Positions 11,105 to 20,940 of a stretch of DNA of 64,000 nucleotides are shown one piece after another (position 1 is the first letter of the stretch; each line of letters begins with the position of its first letter). Under the pieces are notes generated by a model. It was given only the letters and a program-made list of their open reading frames with translations. It did no database searches and was not told where the DNA came from. The DNA is from Rhizomys pruinosus. Taxonomy: Eukaryota; Chordata; Mammalia; Rodentia; Spalacidae. The position numbers and the translations under genes were made by a program. The DNA lies in NCBI GenBank assembly GCA_009823505.1, contig VZQC01013826.1:416541-480540 (forward strand). Reading direction: 5' to 3'.

Positions 11105-11371
11105 TTCTTAATTGCTGTGGCAAAAATATTCTGACCAATAATAAAAGGTCATGGTAGGAGCCTGGTAGTGGCTGCAGCACAGGATAGGAAAGGATGCTAT
11201 TTACTGGCTTGTGTTGCTGGCTCATGTTCAGCCTATTGTATACAATATAGAAATATCTGGCCAAGAATGGCATTGCCCACAATGGGCACAGGCCAATCCA
11301 ATGAAGGCAATTATTGAGGTTTCTCAGCTCAGGTGTATCAAGTTGACATTAAATCTATACAGTAAGTCCTC
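11105..11371 (+). mobile_element. URR1-like relic (copy B paralogue)
   Basis: Matches 7265-7705 without the B1: ttgctgtggcaaaaatattc through tatttactggcttgtgttgc to caggtgtatcaagttgacat. Confidence 0.6.
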
Positions 11372-11717
11372 AGGCCCTCGCCTCATGTGGTACCTCTGCT
11401 GATCCCTGTCCAGCCTCTGGAGTTCTAACTGGATGCAGATCTGGGCTCTGGCCCTGAAGAGCTCCCAGACTGACACCACCACACACTGGCCCAGATGAGG
11501 GGTCTGGACATGTGTGACTCACTGGAGAATCTTCAGGCAGAGGCCAAAAAGTACGGGCCAAGTTTGCAGACGTGGCCTGCAGACTGACAGAGCTGCTCCA
11601 GATGCACCCTACAGCCAGACTTTGGTGTCCGGTACATCCAGTGCCTGTTGTCAGGGCACACAGCTTTCACAAGGCCCAAGATACAGCAGTACTGTGTTTT
11701 CCTTTAAAACAATTCTT
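11372..11717. other. Unassigned low-repeat segment
   Basis: The composition looks exon-like, but frames are interrupted by stops on both strands. The longest plus frame (11514-11720) has no recognised domain. It lies exactly where homology between copies A and B ends. A fragment of a processed pseudogene is possible but unproven. Confidence 0.3.
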
Positions 11718-11719
11718 TA

Positions 11720-11948
11720 GGGCTGGAGAGATGGCCTAGCGGTTAAGAGCACCAACCGCTCTTGCAGAGGACCTAGGTTCGATCCCCAGCACCCACATGG
11801 CAGCTGAGAACCATCTTTAACTCCAGTTCCAGGGGAATCCGATGCTGTCTTCTGACCTCCGTGGCATTGCACGACACAGGTGAACAAACCTACATGCAGA
11901 CAGTACATTCACACACATACAAAATAAATAAAATATTTAAAAAAAAAT
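11720..11948 (+). mobile_element. B2 SINE
   Basis: From ggctggagagatggcctagc to an AAATA-rich tail. The RNA polymerase III B-box-like ggttcgatcccc is intact. Confidence 0.92.
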
Positions 11949-12045
11949 CTTTACCACTATCCAAATATTGTTTTGGTTTTCTTTGGTTTTGAATTTTTTA
12001 GCCTGTCCAAGGAAGCCCGAGATGGACTTGAACTTACTATATAAT

Positions 12046-12382
12046 TGTTACAAAAATTCAGAGACCAACCGCCAAAATCGGGTTGGGAGAGGAAGTTTAT
12101 TGATGCTAGCAGACTAACCCACTGGTTATTTCATGGAGTCAGCCTCCAGCAGTTGGGGAGGGAGGGGGTTATACCCATGTGATGGAAGAGCAGATAGCAC
12201 ATAAATAGTATTCAGGTAAGTGGTTTCGGATAACTTAGAATCACAAAGCAGAAGCCACCTATCCGCTACTCTGTCTATTTCCATTTCATCTCCTGTCTTA
12301 GAGCTCTTCCCGCTCCAAAGCCCATGATTACCACAATAATATAAGGTCTTTTAGCAACCAAGGACACATTTCTCTGCTTCCA
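12046..12382 (-). mobile_element. 3' LTR of the class I endogenous retrovirus
   Basis: TG and CA termini (tgttacaaaaa at the left, gcttcca at the right). On the minus strand an AATAAA hexamer lies near 12100. A purine-rich run, ggaggggatata, borders the internal side where a polypurine tract is expected, directly after the end of env. No second, matching 5' LTR is seen in the window. Confidence 0.65.
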
Positions 12383-12409
12383 TTATATCCCCTCCAGTTC
12401 AACAACATA

Positions 12410-12893
12410 ATCTCTTATGTTTATTCAAGAGGAACCTTGTGATACTCTTGAGGAATTATCTGGATCCTGATGGCCTGCACAGATTACTGATAAATTTACC
12501 AAGCATATTTATTATACATGACCCTATCAGGAGGCTTAATAGAATCAGGCCTATGGGTGCTATGCTTGGGGCCAGCCAGGGTTCTCAGGTCTCTCAAGTA
12601 CTCTTCTAGAAAGACCCATTTTCCTCCTCTCTGGCCTTTATTTTTTCTAGCAGTTGCTTTGTGTTTTCTCTAACTACACCAGATTGATTTGCATAAAAAC
12701 AGCATTCTTCTCTCAGATAGGCACAAGCACCTCCCTTCTCCGCTGTCATTAGGTCGAAGCCTCTACAGTTTCGTACACTACCGCTGCCACAGAATCTATT
12801 TGATTTTGTAAGGCTATAATAGGTTGCTGAACCAGGCTTAGTTCCTCTTTTATTAGATTGGACACCTGGCTTGCTGGACTTGTTGGAGTCCAA
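12410..12893 (-). pseudogene. env: Endogenous retrovirus env, transmembrane subunit, broken
   Basis: In retroviruses this subunit anchors the envelope and drives membrane fusion. The minus strand shows a C-X6-CC motif at 12725-12699 with EECCFYANQSGVV around it, the layout of gammaretrovirus-like and type D envelopes, preceded by the short region normally described as immunosuppressive. A stop at 12608-12606 separates this from a hydrophobic anchor-like stretch at about 12575-12480, followed by a short tail. The protein cannot be made intact from this locus. It continues from the surface-subunit pieces at higher coordinates. Confidence 0.85.
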
Positions 12894-13142
12894 TCGCTGT
12901 GGTCTCCATGGCTGCTGTGCCTGCCAGGCTGCCCCAGGAGGATGGGGACATGCTGATGGCTCTCTTTTCTCTATGGTGATGTTTGTACTTCTTTGTCTGG
13001 GAGAATGTCTAAGTCAGGGACAAGCAAAACCAGTAGACATTCTTCTCCTGGGTAGCAATTGTGGGTGCCCCTTCAGCAGGAAAAATAATTTCCCTCAGGG
13101 GCTGGGGACTTGGGAGAGAGATAGGTGCAATTTTCTTGTTTT

Positions 13143-13390
13143 CTAATACATAAGCCTTCTCCTAGGGATGAAGGCGGATGCCTGACTAAGCAGAAGCCTG
13201 TTGCTGTTCCATTGACCCACCCCAGTGTAGGTTAGCTGGCTCCCACTTAAGTATATCCAGCAGTCATTTCCCAAGTCAGGGTTAACTTGTGCCAGCAATT
13301 CATGGCTGGTGTTTATGAGTTTGGGCATCTTTATTAGAGGGGCATCAGGGTCAAACTTATATAGGTCAATACTAAAAGTGCGGTTGTTAG
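13143..13390 (-). pseudogene. env: Endogenous retrovirus env, surface subunit fragment
   Basis: The minus-strand frame includes NTSHELLAQVNPDLGNDCWI, resembling the C-W-x-C region of gammaretroviral surface subunits, with the second cysteine replaced by tyrosine in the visible CWIY. The segment is cut at its upstream side by an inserted LTR. Confidence 0.65.
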
Positions 13391-13850
13391 TGTCCAAGAA
13401 TCCACACCAGACACACACACTGAAGGATGGAAAACCAAGACTTTATTTTGGGAAAAAGTAAACCAGCATGGGGTGGGAGGGAAAAGGCTCCGACCCTGAT
13501 AACTTGGCTCGCAGGCCTTTTATACAGGATCTAGGGGAATTTTAGCGGGGTTCGGGTAACTTCTAGCCTTATTGGATAATAGCAGGGTTACAGCTCATGG
13601 TTAGGTCAGCCCATCTGCCCCCACATACCAAAGGTTATGTTATCTTATCTTTAGACATAATCCTGTTACTGGAACAAGGAAATGTTGGGTCAGTCCACCT
13701 GCCCTCACATACCAACAGTTATCTTAAACAAGTTTAAATTGTATTAGCTGTTCTTGAGACCTCAGCAATTGACCTCGAGCAATTGACCCCCCCAAATTGG
13801 GCAGGTTCCAGTAATTGCTTAAAATGGTGGCTATACTCAAAATGGAGTCA
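13391..13850 (-). mobile_element. LTR nested in env
   Basis: TG...CA ends on the plus strand (tgtccaagaatcc ... aatggagtca). On the minus strand an AATAAA lies near 13446, and an LTR-typical tgactccattttgag starts the element. It contains an internal direct repeat: ggtcagcccatctgccccca at 13601 and ggtcagtccacctgccctca at 13690, like duplicated U3 enhancers. I find no convincing target-site duplication, so the edges are tentative. Confidence 0.6.
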
Positions 13851-14269
13851 GCGTGGGCCTCTTTTACAAGGTCATTTGGTTTGGGGGCCCATGGGTCTAA
13901 GTATTCATTCTGATTAACCAGCACTGTCTCATGGATTGCTGTGATTATGAGCCGTAAGTTTTGTAGGGGGTCCCTTTATCCCAAGACATACCAGCCCATC
14001 CCAAAGATTTGTCTTCCCCATAAGTGAGGCTTTTCTATAGTTAATTCCCCTATTACATAACCTTTGAGTCCTCCACGACTCATCACAGCTTTAATCCCCT
14101 GTCCGGAAGTGGGAGCTCCCTCCTAAGCTCCCTCACTGGCGAAGTCCACACAGGACCAGTACTTTAGGAAAAACCAGTAGAGGCCTCCACATCCATTATC
14201 CTGTTTTCTGGGGATACGTCCATATGCAGCAATCCTTTGGGGGAAATGTAGCTATTGGGTTCATTTTTG
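13851..14269 (-). pseudogene. env: Endogenous retrovirus env, surface subunit fragment
   Basis: Short minus-strand frames continue the env region between two LTR-like insertions. The frame at 13924 reads NQNEYLDPWAPKPNDLVKEA. Several stops interrupt it. Assignment rests on its place between the env pieces. Confidence 0.5.
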
Positions 14270-14620
14270 AGGGGAGACTCAGCTCAGAGAGGAGAAAATG
14301 TCAGGACTCCAATGAAAAGGAAGTCAGGTTTATTTTAGGCATGGTGGCTGGTCTGCCTGTGTTGGGATTAGGATGACCAGCATTAGAATGTCCCCAAATG
14401 GTAGTTTTTGTACCCAAGCACATCAGGAAGTGAGTTTACAAGGAAATGGGGGGCGAGGAGATGGGGGAATGGGCGCAGGCGGGCCTGTGGCTGGAATCAG
14501 TAGGAGCATCTGAGAGAGACCGAGGCCTGGTTCTGGTCTCTGGTGAAGTGTGATTGCAGGATATCGCAACAACTTTTCTCGGATTGCAGGAGCACAGTCC
14601 AGGGTAATTATTTCTTAGGA
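14270..14620 (-). mobile_element. Probable second LTR nested in env
   Basis: On the minus strand a TG-start segment runs to cctaaaataaacctgacttc and ends tgagtctcccctca, an LTR-like AATAAA followed by a short U5. It separates the two env parts. The boundaries and the family are uncertain. Confidence 0.45.
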
Positions 14621-14699
14621 CTTCTGCTTCAGTTGTCTTCCTGGAATCCCTGACTTAGGTAGGCTACAAACTTGCAGTAGCAAAGGTGTCCCTGCAGTC

Positions 14700-15051
14700 C
14701 ACTCTTTAAGCCTGGGTGGTCCCATCACAACATGATGAGGTCAATGGGACAAAAATACTGACCAAAACGGGGGTGGAAACACCACCTAAAGGAGATAAGG
14801 CATGCCCCTTGGGGTGGGGGAGGGGAGGGGAGGGGAGGGCAGATAGTTGTAACCGGCCTGACCTAACAAGTTGTATTAATGGGTACCCAGGACTCAGGGG
14901 CACCATACAGGTTGGCCTTCCAAACCAGCTTAGTCATCAGGGCCATAGAGGTGGTTTGGAAGGAGGCAGTTTGGAAGTTGCTGCAGCTGGGAGTCCACAG
15001 GATCAACAAGGACATCAGGATCCAGGAAAGGCACTGAGCCATTGCTCCCAT
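14700..15051 (-). pseudogene. env: Endogenous retrovirus env, N-terminal fragment
   Basis: A methionine at 15051 opens a frame whose first 25 residues (MGAMAQCLSWILMSLLILWT...) look like a signal peptide. It continues to 14863 and then in another frame to 14706. The start overlaps the end of the integrase frame (15278-15015), as pol and env overlap in gammaretroviruses. It is disabled by frameshifts and stops. Confidence 0.65.
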
Positions 15052-15660
15052 CTTGAGGCTGCTTTGAGGTTGTCTGCTTCAGAGGCTAATCCAGGGTGGA
15101 TCTCACAGTCCACTCCTGCCTTGGATCCACAGCCGCCTTGACGTGGGTGTGATGTATCCCAGGGCCCGATGCCTACAACTTCGAGAGATAAAGGGGGGGG
15201 GGTCGGTATGATTTGATATGGCCCCTCCCATCTTGCATCTAAGTTTCCCCAGACCAGGGTTTTGAGCCCCAAACTCAATCTCCTGGGTTCCAGGAATGCA
15301 GGAAAGGAGAAGGGGAGGGGGAGGGAGAAGGGTCCAGTGCCTGGAGCTCTCTTTTATAGTGTTAACTAAGTCCTTCAAAAACTGCCAGCAGGGGCCAACT
15401 TGCTAGAGTTCTCTGAGATCTCCAGCTTCCCTAGGGAGGAAGGGCAGTGGGCACCCATACGAAATCTCAGAGGCAGAGAATCCACATCTTCCGGGTGTGG
15501 ATCTCATTCTGAACTGTACAAGTGGCAAGATCTCTGTCCAGGAGAGGCCTGTCTCCCGGCTGCTTCCAGGTTCTATTCATCCTCTCAACCCGGCCTGAGG
15601 ACTATGGGTGTTACTGAGTATGTGGATTCCAAGTCACTCCCACTGCTTTAGATACTTGCT
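15016..15660 (-). pseudogene. pol: Endogenous retrovirus pol, integrase catalytic and C-terminal parts
   Basis: Integrase joins viral DNA to the host chromosome. On the minus strand near 15620-15560 a frame reads SSGRVERMNRTWK, holding the glutamate of the DDE triad in the usual SSGxVERMN setting. Further on (about 15230) WEGPYQIIPTPPP and GIGPWDTSHP match the C-terminal region of gammaretroviral pol. Stops and frameshifts are frequent. The element ends at about 15660, next to a CA repeat, so reverse transcriptase, protease, gag and the 5' LTR are missing. Confidence 0.75.
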
Positions 15661-15688
15661 GAATAATTTTGCTGACTGAAGTAAGCAT

Positions 15689-15690
15689 GT

Positions 15691-15724
<34 letters not shown>
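15689..15724. repeat. (CA)n microsatellite
   Basis: About 17 CA units, marking the truncated edge of the retroviral fragment. Confidence 0.97.
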
Positions 15725-15726
<2 letters not shown>

Positions 15727-15764
15727 CAATAAATAAATAAATTATAATAATAAAACAAAAGTTA

Positions 15765-15915
15765 ATCACAGGTATGGTGTTGAATGCCTTTATATCCCAG
15801 CACTTGGAAGGGCAGAGGCAGGTAGATCTCTGTGAGTTCAAGGCCCGCCTGGTCTACAGAGCAAGTTCCTGGCCAGCTGGGGCTACAAGAAGACCCTGTC
15901 TCAAAAAGACCAAAA
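15765..15915 (+). mobile_element. B1 SINE
   Basis: From atcacaggtatggtgttgaa, a diverged head, to tctcaaaaagaccaaaaaaa. Confidence 0.85.
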
Positions 15916-15929
15916 AAAAAAAAAAGCTC

Positions 15930-16180
15930 CTAGCCAAATTAGGCAAGTAGAGGTTTGTAATCTCAGCTACTTAAGAGGCAGAAGCAGAAGGGCTGCATAT
16001 TCAAAGCCAGCCTAGGCTATAAATTGAATTCAAGGTGAGCCTGAATAACTCAACTCATAGAGACCCTGGCTCAAAATGAAAAACAAAAAAGGACCAGGCA
16101 TGTAGCTGAAGAGTGAAGTGCTTGCCTCGCATGTGCAAGGCCTGGGGTCCATATCCAGAGCAACGCCCAACAAGTTTCAA
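15930..16180 (+). mobile_element. B1-ID composite SINE (ID_B1/B4-like)
   Basis: A diverged B1 body (taatctcagctacttaagag, aagccagcctaggctataaa, gagaccctggctcaaaa) is followed by an ID-like segment (gtagctgaagagtgaagtgc, gcctcgcatgtgcaaggcct). This order matches the fused rodent family. Confidence 0.6.
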
Positions 16181-16290
16181 ATAGTCGTGGCCAAGTAAGG
16201 GAGAGACTTTCTTCATGCACTGTGTGGATCTGACAAGCTTCTCTTTCCCACCCAAAAGAAAGCAGGTAGCCCCAGTGCCTCTGCGTCTTT

Positions 16291-16295
16291 TATAT

Positions 16296-16326
<31 letters not shown>

Positions 16327-16480
16327 TCTATATTTTTGTATTTTTTGAGACAGGATCTCCCTGTAGCCCCAGCTGTCCTGGAACTCACTCTGTAGACCAG
16401 GCTGGCCTTGAACTCACAAAGATCCGCCTGCCTCTGCCTCCCGAGTGCTAGGATTAAAGGCGAGCGCCACCACCCCGGCT
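16291..16480 (-). mobile_element. B1 SINE with a (TTTA)n tail
   Basis: Reverse B1 from tttttgagacaggatctccc to gcgccaccaccccggc. Its tail has become about nine TTTA units at 16291-16328. Confidence 0.9.
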
Positions 16481-17894
16481 GCCTCCGTGTCTTTCTACCT
16501 GGCCCAATGCTTTGCCTCTGTTCACATTGCTGTCTCCCACCATGCTTAAGGAGGTCAGTTCACCCTATCCATCCCAGTTCTGGAGCCGGGTGCTGCTTTG
16601 GATCCAAGCACCCAGTCTCTCTGTGTCTCTTTCTCATACACACTCTCTTTCTCTCTCAAAGGAAAAGAACTGCACAAAATTCAGAGGCCTCCACCCCCTT
16701 GGCCTGCGCTCCCTTCTCAGAGTCCTTAGCCCAGGGAAGTTTGTCTGTCTGTGGTAAGAGCCAGCCACAAAGTGCTTGACACTGTGGAAGCCGGAGTGCT
16801 AAGGCAGAGCCAACTCAGCACTGAGAATCACATCCCCAAGGACCCTGGGCCCTTATCTCACCCGATCCCCACCCTGAGCTCCAGGCCAGGAGCTTGCTGT
16901 CCTGAAGTCAGCAGATCTGACCTCCACCCTCCTTCCCAGGCCACCCAGCAACGCAGCCTTTCCAGCCTCCCTCCCTGCTCCAGCATTGAGTCCGGCCTCT
17001 CTCTTGCTTTTCTTCACCCTTGGCCAAACTCCTGTCTGAATAAAATTTTCCCAAAGCCTTGGTCTGATGCCTGGTGAAGGTGCCCAATCAGAGCAGAACA
17101 CATTAATTTGCAGACGCCACAGACAAATTTCCAGGGTGTGAAGATAAAGGAACCTTGACCTGTTCCCACATCACCTGCTCTGACCCAGCTGGGACAGGAA
17201 TCCTGCCTCTCCCAGGCATAGCTTCTCCATCACATCTACCAGCCAGAAGCCTGACAGTCACCTAATCGCTGGGTTGCACTGAATGGGCCACTGTAGGTAC
17301 CACTGGGGTCTGGAACGCTGTCCTCTGCAGATAAGTGATGAGCATATCCATTCATCCCCTCCCTGTAGGTCCTGCTTTGGGCAGCACCTGCACACTTGTC
17401 TTAAAGCCGCAGTGTCCATCTGGGTGGCCCCAGTAGCATGATGGTAAGTGGACAGTGTGCTAGGATCTTCCCTCACCCCTCTGGACCCTACACGAAGTTC
17501 CCCACTGGACACTGTACTCAGAGCCACCTACCCACCAAACATGGCTTCTGTGTTCTGTGTTCTTGATGGGAAAGGGCCAGCTACTCCCTGCAATGAGCTG
17601 CCAGGTCTAGGCCTCAGTTCACCAGCCTGCAGCAGCAGAGGCAGAGACTCAAGCAGGCCTGAACAGCAGGGGTCTGTCCACAGGTCCTCACACAGAGCAA
17701 GTGATTCATTCGAAAGGAGGTTTTGAAGGGGACATGGAGGCCCTTAGCTCTTGAGAATCAGGAACTTAGAAGGTATCTGGCACTGAGAACCTTCTACATG
17801 ATCTTCCTTCTCTATTTCTATTCCCCAGAAACATGGCCTGGTACAGGCCTTGCTACAAGCAGTTTACCTGGAACTGACTTCAAGAAGCACAGTA
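16481..17894. other. Anonymous low-repeat sequence
   Basis: This is the longest stretch here without a recognised repeat. Open frames at 16408-16779 and 16751-17077 show no domain and no credible initiation context. It contains an aataaa at 17039. It could hold unique intergenic or intronic DNA and is worth a conservation check. Confidence 0.4.
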
Positions 17895-18082
17895 TATTAG
17901 TGTTTTCCCGGAATGGTGCTCCACCTGTGTGCAATGCCTGAGGAAGCCAGAAGAGGGCATTGGGTCCCCTAGAACTGGACTTACAGATGGCTGTGAGCCT
18001 CCTCGTGGGTTCTGGGAACTGAACTCAGGTCCTCTGTAAGAGTAGCGAGTGTTCTTAACCTTTGAGCCATCTCTCCAGCCCC
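17895..18082 (-). mobile_element. B2 SINE, old
   Basis: Reverse B2 with mtDNA-free, typical landmarks: gcaatgcctgaggaagccag, gggaactgaactcaggtcct and gagccatctctccagcccc. Its tail end is lost. Confidence 0.85.
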
Positions 18083-18402
18083 AAGAAGCACAGAAGTAAA
18101 GGAAGAAAGAGGAAAGTGACAGAGAAAATAACAGCAAGCAGATGGCCACTGTGGGCAGCTACAGTCAGCACCCAAGACGTTTACAAAGCTGAGGAAAGCT
18201 TACCACTGAGGAGCAAGGGACTGAGTCTGCTCAGAAGAGCAGAGAGCTGACTTCCCAGCATTGTGGCCTAGAGGCCTGCAGACTGCACAGGAATGAGAGG
18301 TACACAGAGGTCATCCAAGCACCGGATCCATGAACGACTTAAGCATTCTTTTTTTTTAATTATTAAAACTTTTATTTAATTAATTATTTCTTTTTAAAAT
18401 GT
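18083..18402. other. Anonymous sequence
   Basis: Nothing recognised; the last 60 bases are AT-rich. Confidence 0.35.
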
Positions 18403-18429
18403 CTACAGGGAGACCCTGTCTCAAAAAGA

Positions 18430-18482
<53 letters not shown>

Positions 18483-18545
18483 GAGAAGAAAAGGAGAAAG
18501 GGAGGAAGGGAGAAGATGGGAGAAGGAAGGAAGGAGGGAGGGAGA
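18403..18545. repeat. B1 3' remnant and (GA)n tract
   Basis: A 28-bp B1 3' end (cagggagaccctgtctcaaa) leads into about 22 GA units at 18432-18475 and then a wider purine-rich stretch. Confidence 0.85.
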
Positions 18546-18547
18546 TT

Positions 18548-18600
18548 GGGAGTCTGACCCTCAGGTAGAGAGCTTGCCTAGCAAGTAAAAACTTAAAAAC
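18548..18600 (+). mobile_element. ID SINE fragment
   Basis: The piece caggtagagagcttgcctag caagt matches the ID left half, followed by A-rich sequence. Confidence 0.55.
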
Positions 18601-18702
18601 TGGGGCTGGAGAAATGGCTCAGTGCCTAAGAGCACTGACTGCCCTTGCAGAGGACCCAGGCTCAATTCCCAGCACCCACATGTCCACTAAGAACCATCTT
18701 TA
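18601..18702 (+). mobile_element. B2 SINE, 5' half
   Basis: Starts ggggctggagaaatggctca and stops at aagaaccatctttaga, where a B1 follows without the rest of the B2. Confidence 0.85.
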
Positions 18703-18703
18703 G

Positions 18704-18860
18704 ACCCGGGCGTCATTGCGCACGCCTTTAATGTAATCCTAGCACTCCGGAGGCAGAGGCAGGTGGATCTCTGTGAGTTCAAGGCCAGGTCTACAGAGTA
18801 AGTTCCAGGCCAGCTGGGACTATAGGAAGACCCTGTCTCAAAAAAAAAAAAAAAAAAAAA
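18704..18860 (+). mobile_element. B1 SINE
   Basis: Head cccgggcgtcattgcgcacg and a pure A tail of about 20 bases. Confidence 0.9.
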
Positions 18861-19030
18861 GTCAGACATGGTAGCACACACCTTTAATCCCAGCAATCAG
18901 GAGGCAGAGGCAGGCAGACCTCTGTAAGTTCAAGGCCAACCTGGTCTACATAGTGAGTTCCAGGCCAATCAGAGCTACATAGTGAGGCCCTATTTCAAAA
19001 TAAAACTAATAATAATATTAAAAATAAAAC
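18861..19030 (+). mobile_element. B1 SINE
   Basis: Follows the previous B1 tail directly (gtcagacatggtagcacaca) and ends in an AAT-rich tail. Insertion into the A tail of the first B1 is likely. Confidence 0.88.
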
Positions 19031-19408
19031 GATAACCTCCACTATGAGCTGGAGGAGAACTGCGGTCTCTGCCCTCCTAGAGGTCACAGAAGTCTTGGGA
19101 GTGTTGTGTTCCACCCACAGCAGAGGTCAAGACAGTTTCTCAAGGCAGAGGCTGCCAGCCAAGAACCAGAGCCTCATGGGAAGGAGGCCATAGGGTGGGT
19201 AAGGAGACAGCAGGGAGCCAGGTGCCGCTGGCTAGCCAGGAGGGAGGAGCCCGTGGTTAATACCAAGCTGCCCAAATATTGTTGTTTTGACTGCTTGTAG
19301 AATGGTGTTATTTTTCCCATGAACCACAAGAGCGATGTGTGAGTTCAGCTCCGAACAGAGCCCATGAAGAGAACGCCTCCAGCCTCACCTTTCCCACTTC
19401 TGACCAGG

Positions 19409-19444
<36 letters not shown>

Positions 19445-19654
19445 TGCCCAACCCTCTGACTCCATGGGCAGCTTTGAAATACCTGACTTGGTATTTGGTA
19501 TTTTATTTTTACTTTTAAAATATTCTTACGATGGTAAGAACATTATGTATTTGTCCCTGGAATATAAAAAGGCACCTGAATGTATTTGTTTTTAATAAAG
19601 TGTGTCTAGCCCAGCAGCTCAGAGCATGGACACCAGAGCCCCCTATTTTAATTC
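19031..19654. other. Anonymous sequence with a (CA)n repeat
   Basis: Unrecognised apart from about 17 CA units at 19410-19441. Confidence 0.5.
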
Positions 19655-19948
19655 GCTTCTCTATTCCTGTGATAAACGCTGTGACCAAAACCAGCTCGGG
19701 AAAGAAAGGGCTCATTTGGCTTCCACGTCTCAATCACAGTTCATCTTTGAGGAAAACTAGGGCAGGAGGAACCTGGAGGCAAGAGCTAAAGCAGAGATCA
19801 TGGAGAAACGCTGCTTCCTGGCTGGTTCCCTTGGCCTGTGCCCAGCCGGCTTTCTTAGGCAACCTAGGACCACCTGCCCAGGGGTGGCACCGCCCACAGT
19901 GGGCTGAGCCTTCCCAAATCACTCTACAATCAATAAAATACCTCACAG
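19655..19948 (+). mobile_element. URR1-like hAT element, truncated
   Basis: ctattcctgtgataaacgct at the left, ggtggcaccgcccacagtgg near the right; the last part is cut at a B2. Confidence 0.75.
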
Positions 19949-19951
19949 TGG

Positions 19952-20165
19952 GGCTGGAGAGACGGCTCAGCAGTTATGAGCACTGGCCGCTCTTCCAGAG
20001 GACCCTGGCTTGTTTCCCAGCACCTACATGGCGGCTAACAACCACCTATAACTCCAATTCCAGGAGATCCAACATCCTCTTCTGACTTCCGTGGCCATTG
20101 CATTCATGTGGTGCATTTACATACATGGACAAAAACCACTCACATACATTAAACAAAATAATTTG
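19952..20165 (+). mobile_element. B2 SINE
   Basis: Starts ggggctggagagacggctca. The B-box region is diverged (ggcttgtttcccagcac). Confidence 0.88.
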
Positions 20166-20169
20166 AGAC

Positions 20170-20292
20170 ACAGTCTTTTTGAGACACAGTATCCCTATAT
20201 TCCCAACTGGCCTGGAACTCACAGAGACTGCCTTTCTCTGCTCCTGCCTCTACAGTGCTCAGATTAAAGGTGTGTGCCACCAATCCCAGCTA
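20170..20292 (-). mobile_element. B1 SINE, diverged
   Basis: Reverse B1: ctttttgagacacagtatcc to ggtgtgtgccaccaatccca. Confidence 0.8.
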
Positions 20293-20299
20293 GAAATAA

Positions 20300-20520
20300 A
20301 ATTTTAAAACATTTTATTATTTTATTTTATGTGTATAGCCTGCATGTATGTAAGTGTACCTGTGTCATGCAATGCCTGAAGAGGTCAGAAGGGGGCATCA
20401 AACTCCCTGGAACTGGAGTTACAGATGGTTGTTAGCTGCCACATGGGTGCTGGGAATCCAACCCAGGTCCTCTTTAAGGGCAGCCAATGCTGTTAACCAC
20501 TGAGTAATCTCTCCAACCCA
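20300..20520 (-). mobile_element. B2 SINE
   Basis: Reverse B2 from tattttatgtgtatagcctg to gagtaatctctccaaccca. Confidence 0.88.
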
Positions 20521-20689
20521 AAATAAATAATTTTTTTTAAAAGAAAATCCCCCATAGACATGCCCTGCCTGAAACCCCCACCCACAGACTTCCCCCAGCG
20601 CAGTTCTTCTGGACCCAGCCACGGATAGGTAACTCTCTGTAAATCTGCCTGCTTTTCCAAACTCTTCTTTACATCCCTTTTCTTTCTTT

Positions 20690-20833
20690 TTCCATCCGCT
20701 TGAGGCAGCATCTCCCTGTAGTCCCAGCTGGCCTACAATTGCTATGTAGACCAGGCTGGCCTTGAATTTACAGAGATCTGCGTGCATCTCTCTTCCAAGT
20801 GCTGGGATTAGAGGCGTGGGCCACCAGCTTCAC
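20690..20833 (-). mobile_element. B1 SINE
   Basis: Reverse B1: gaggcagcatctccctgtag to gaggcgtgggccaccagct. Confidence 0.82.
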
Positions 20834-20940
20834 ATCCCTTTTCTAAACATGCTGTCTCTGATGCTTTGGGCTGCCCCAGCAGCTTGTACTTCTTTACTTT
20901 TTGTCTAAAGTTTCTCTTTCCCCACCATGTGGCTACCAAT

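Larger units (their letters stand above)
9752..11371. repeat. Tandem duplication, copy B, right block
   Basis: Counterpart of 6160-7690. Besides a B1 at 10316 it holds an extra unit of about 60 bp: tattttct followed by cacagtagattcctaact-like sequence occurs on both sides of the B1, whereas copy A has it once. Confidence 0.8.

Noticed and set aside
12606..12893. Retained C-X6-CC env frame as a domesticated, syncytin-like gene
   Set aside because: Stops, frameshifts and nested LTR-like insertions break env, so no intact protein is encoded here.
19531..20085. 184-codon plus frame, among the longest in the window
   Set aside because: Runs through anonymous sequence, a URR1-like element and a B2; no domain and no conserved start context.
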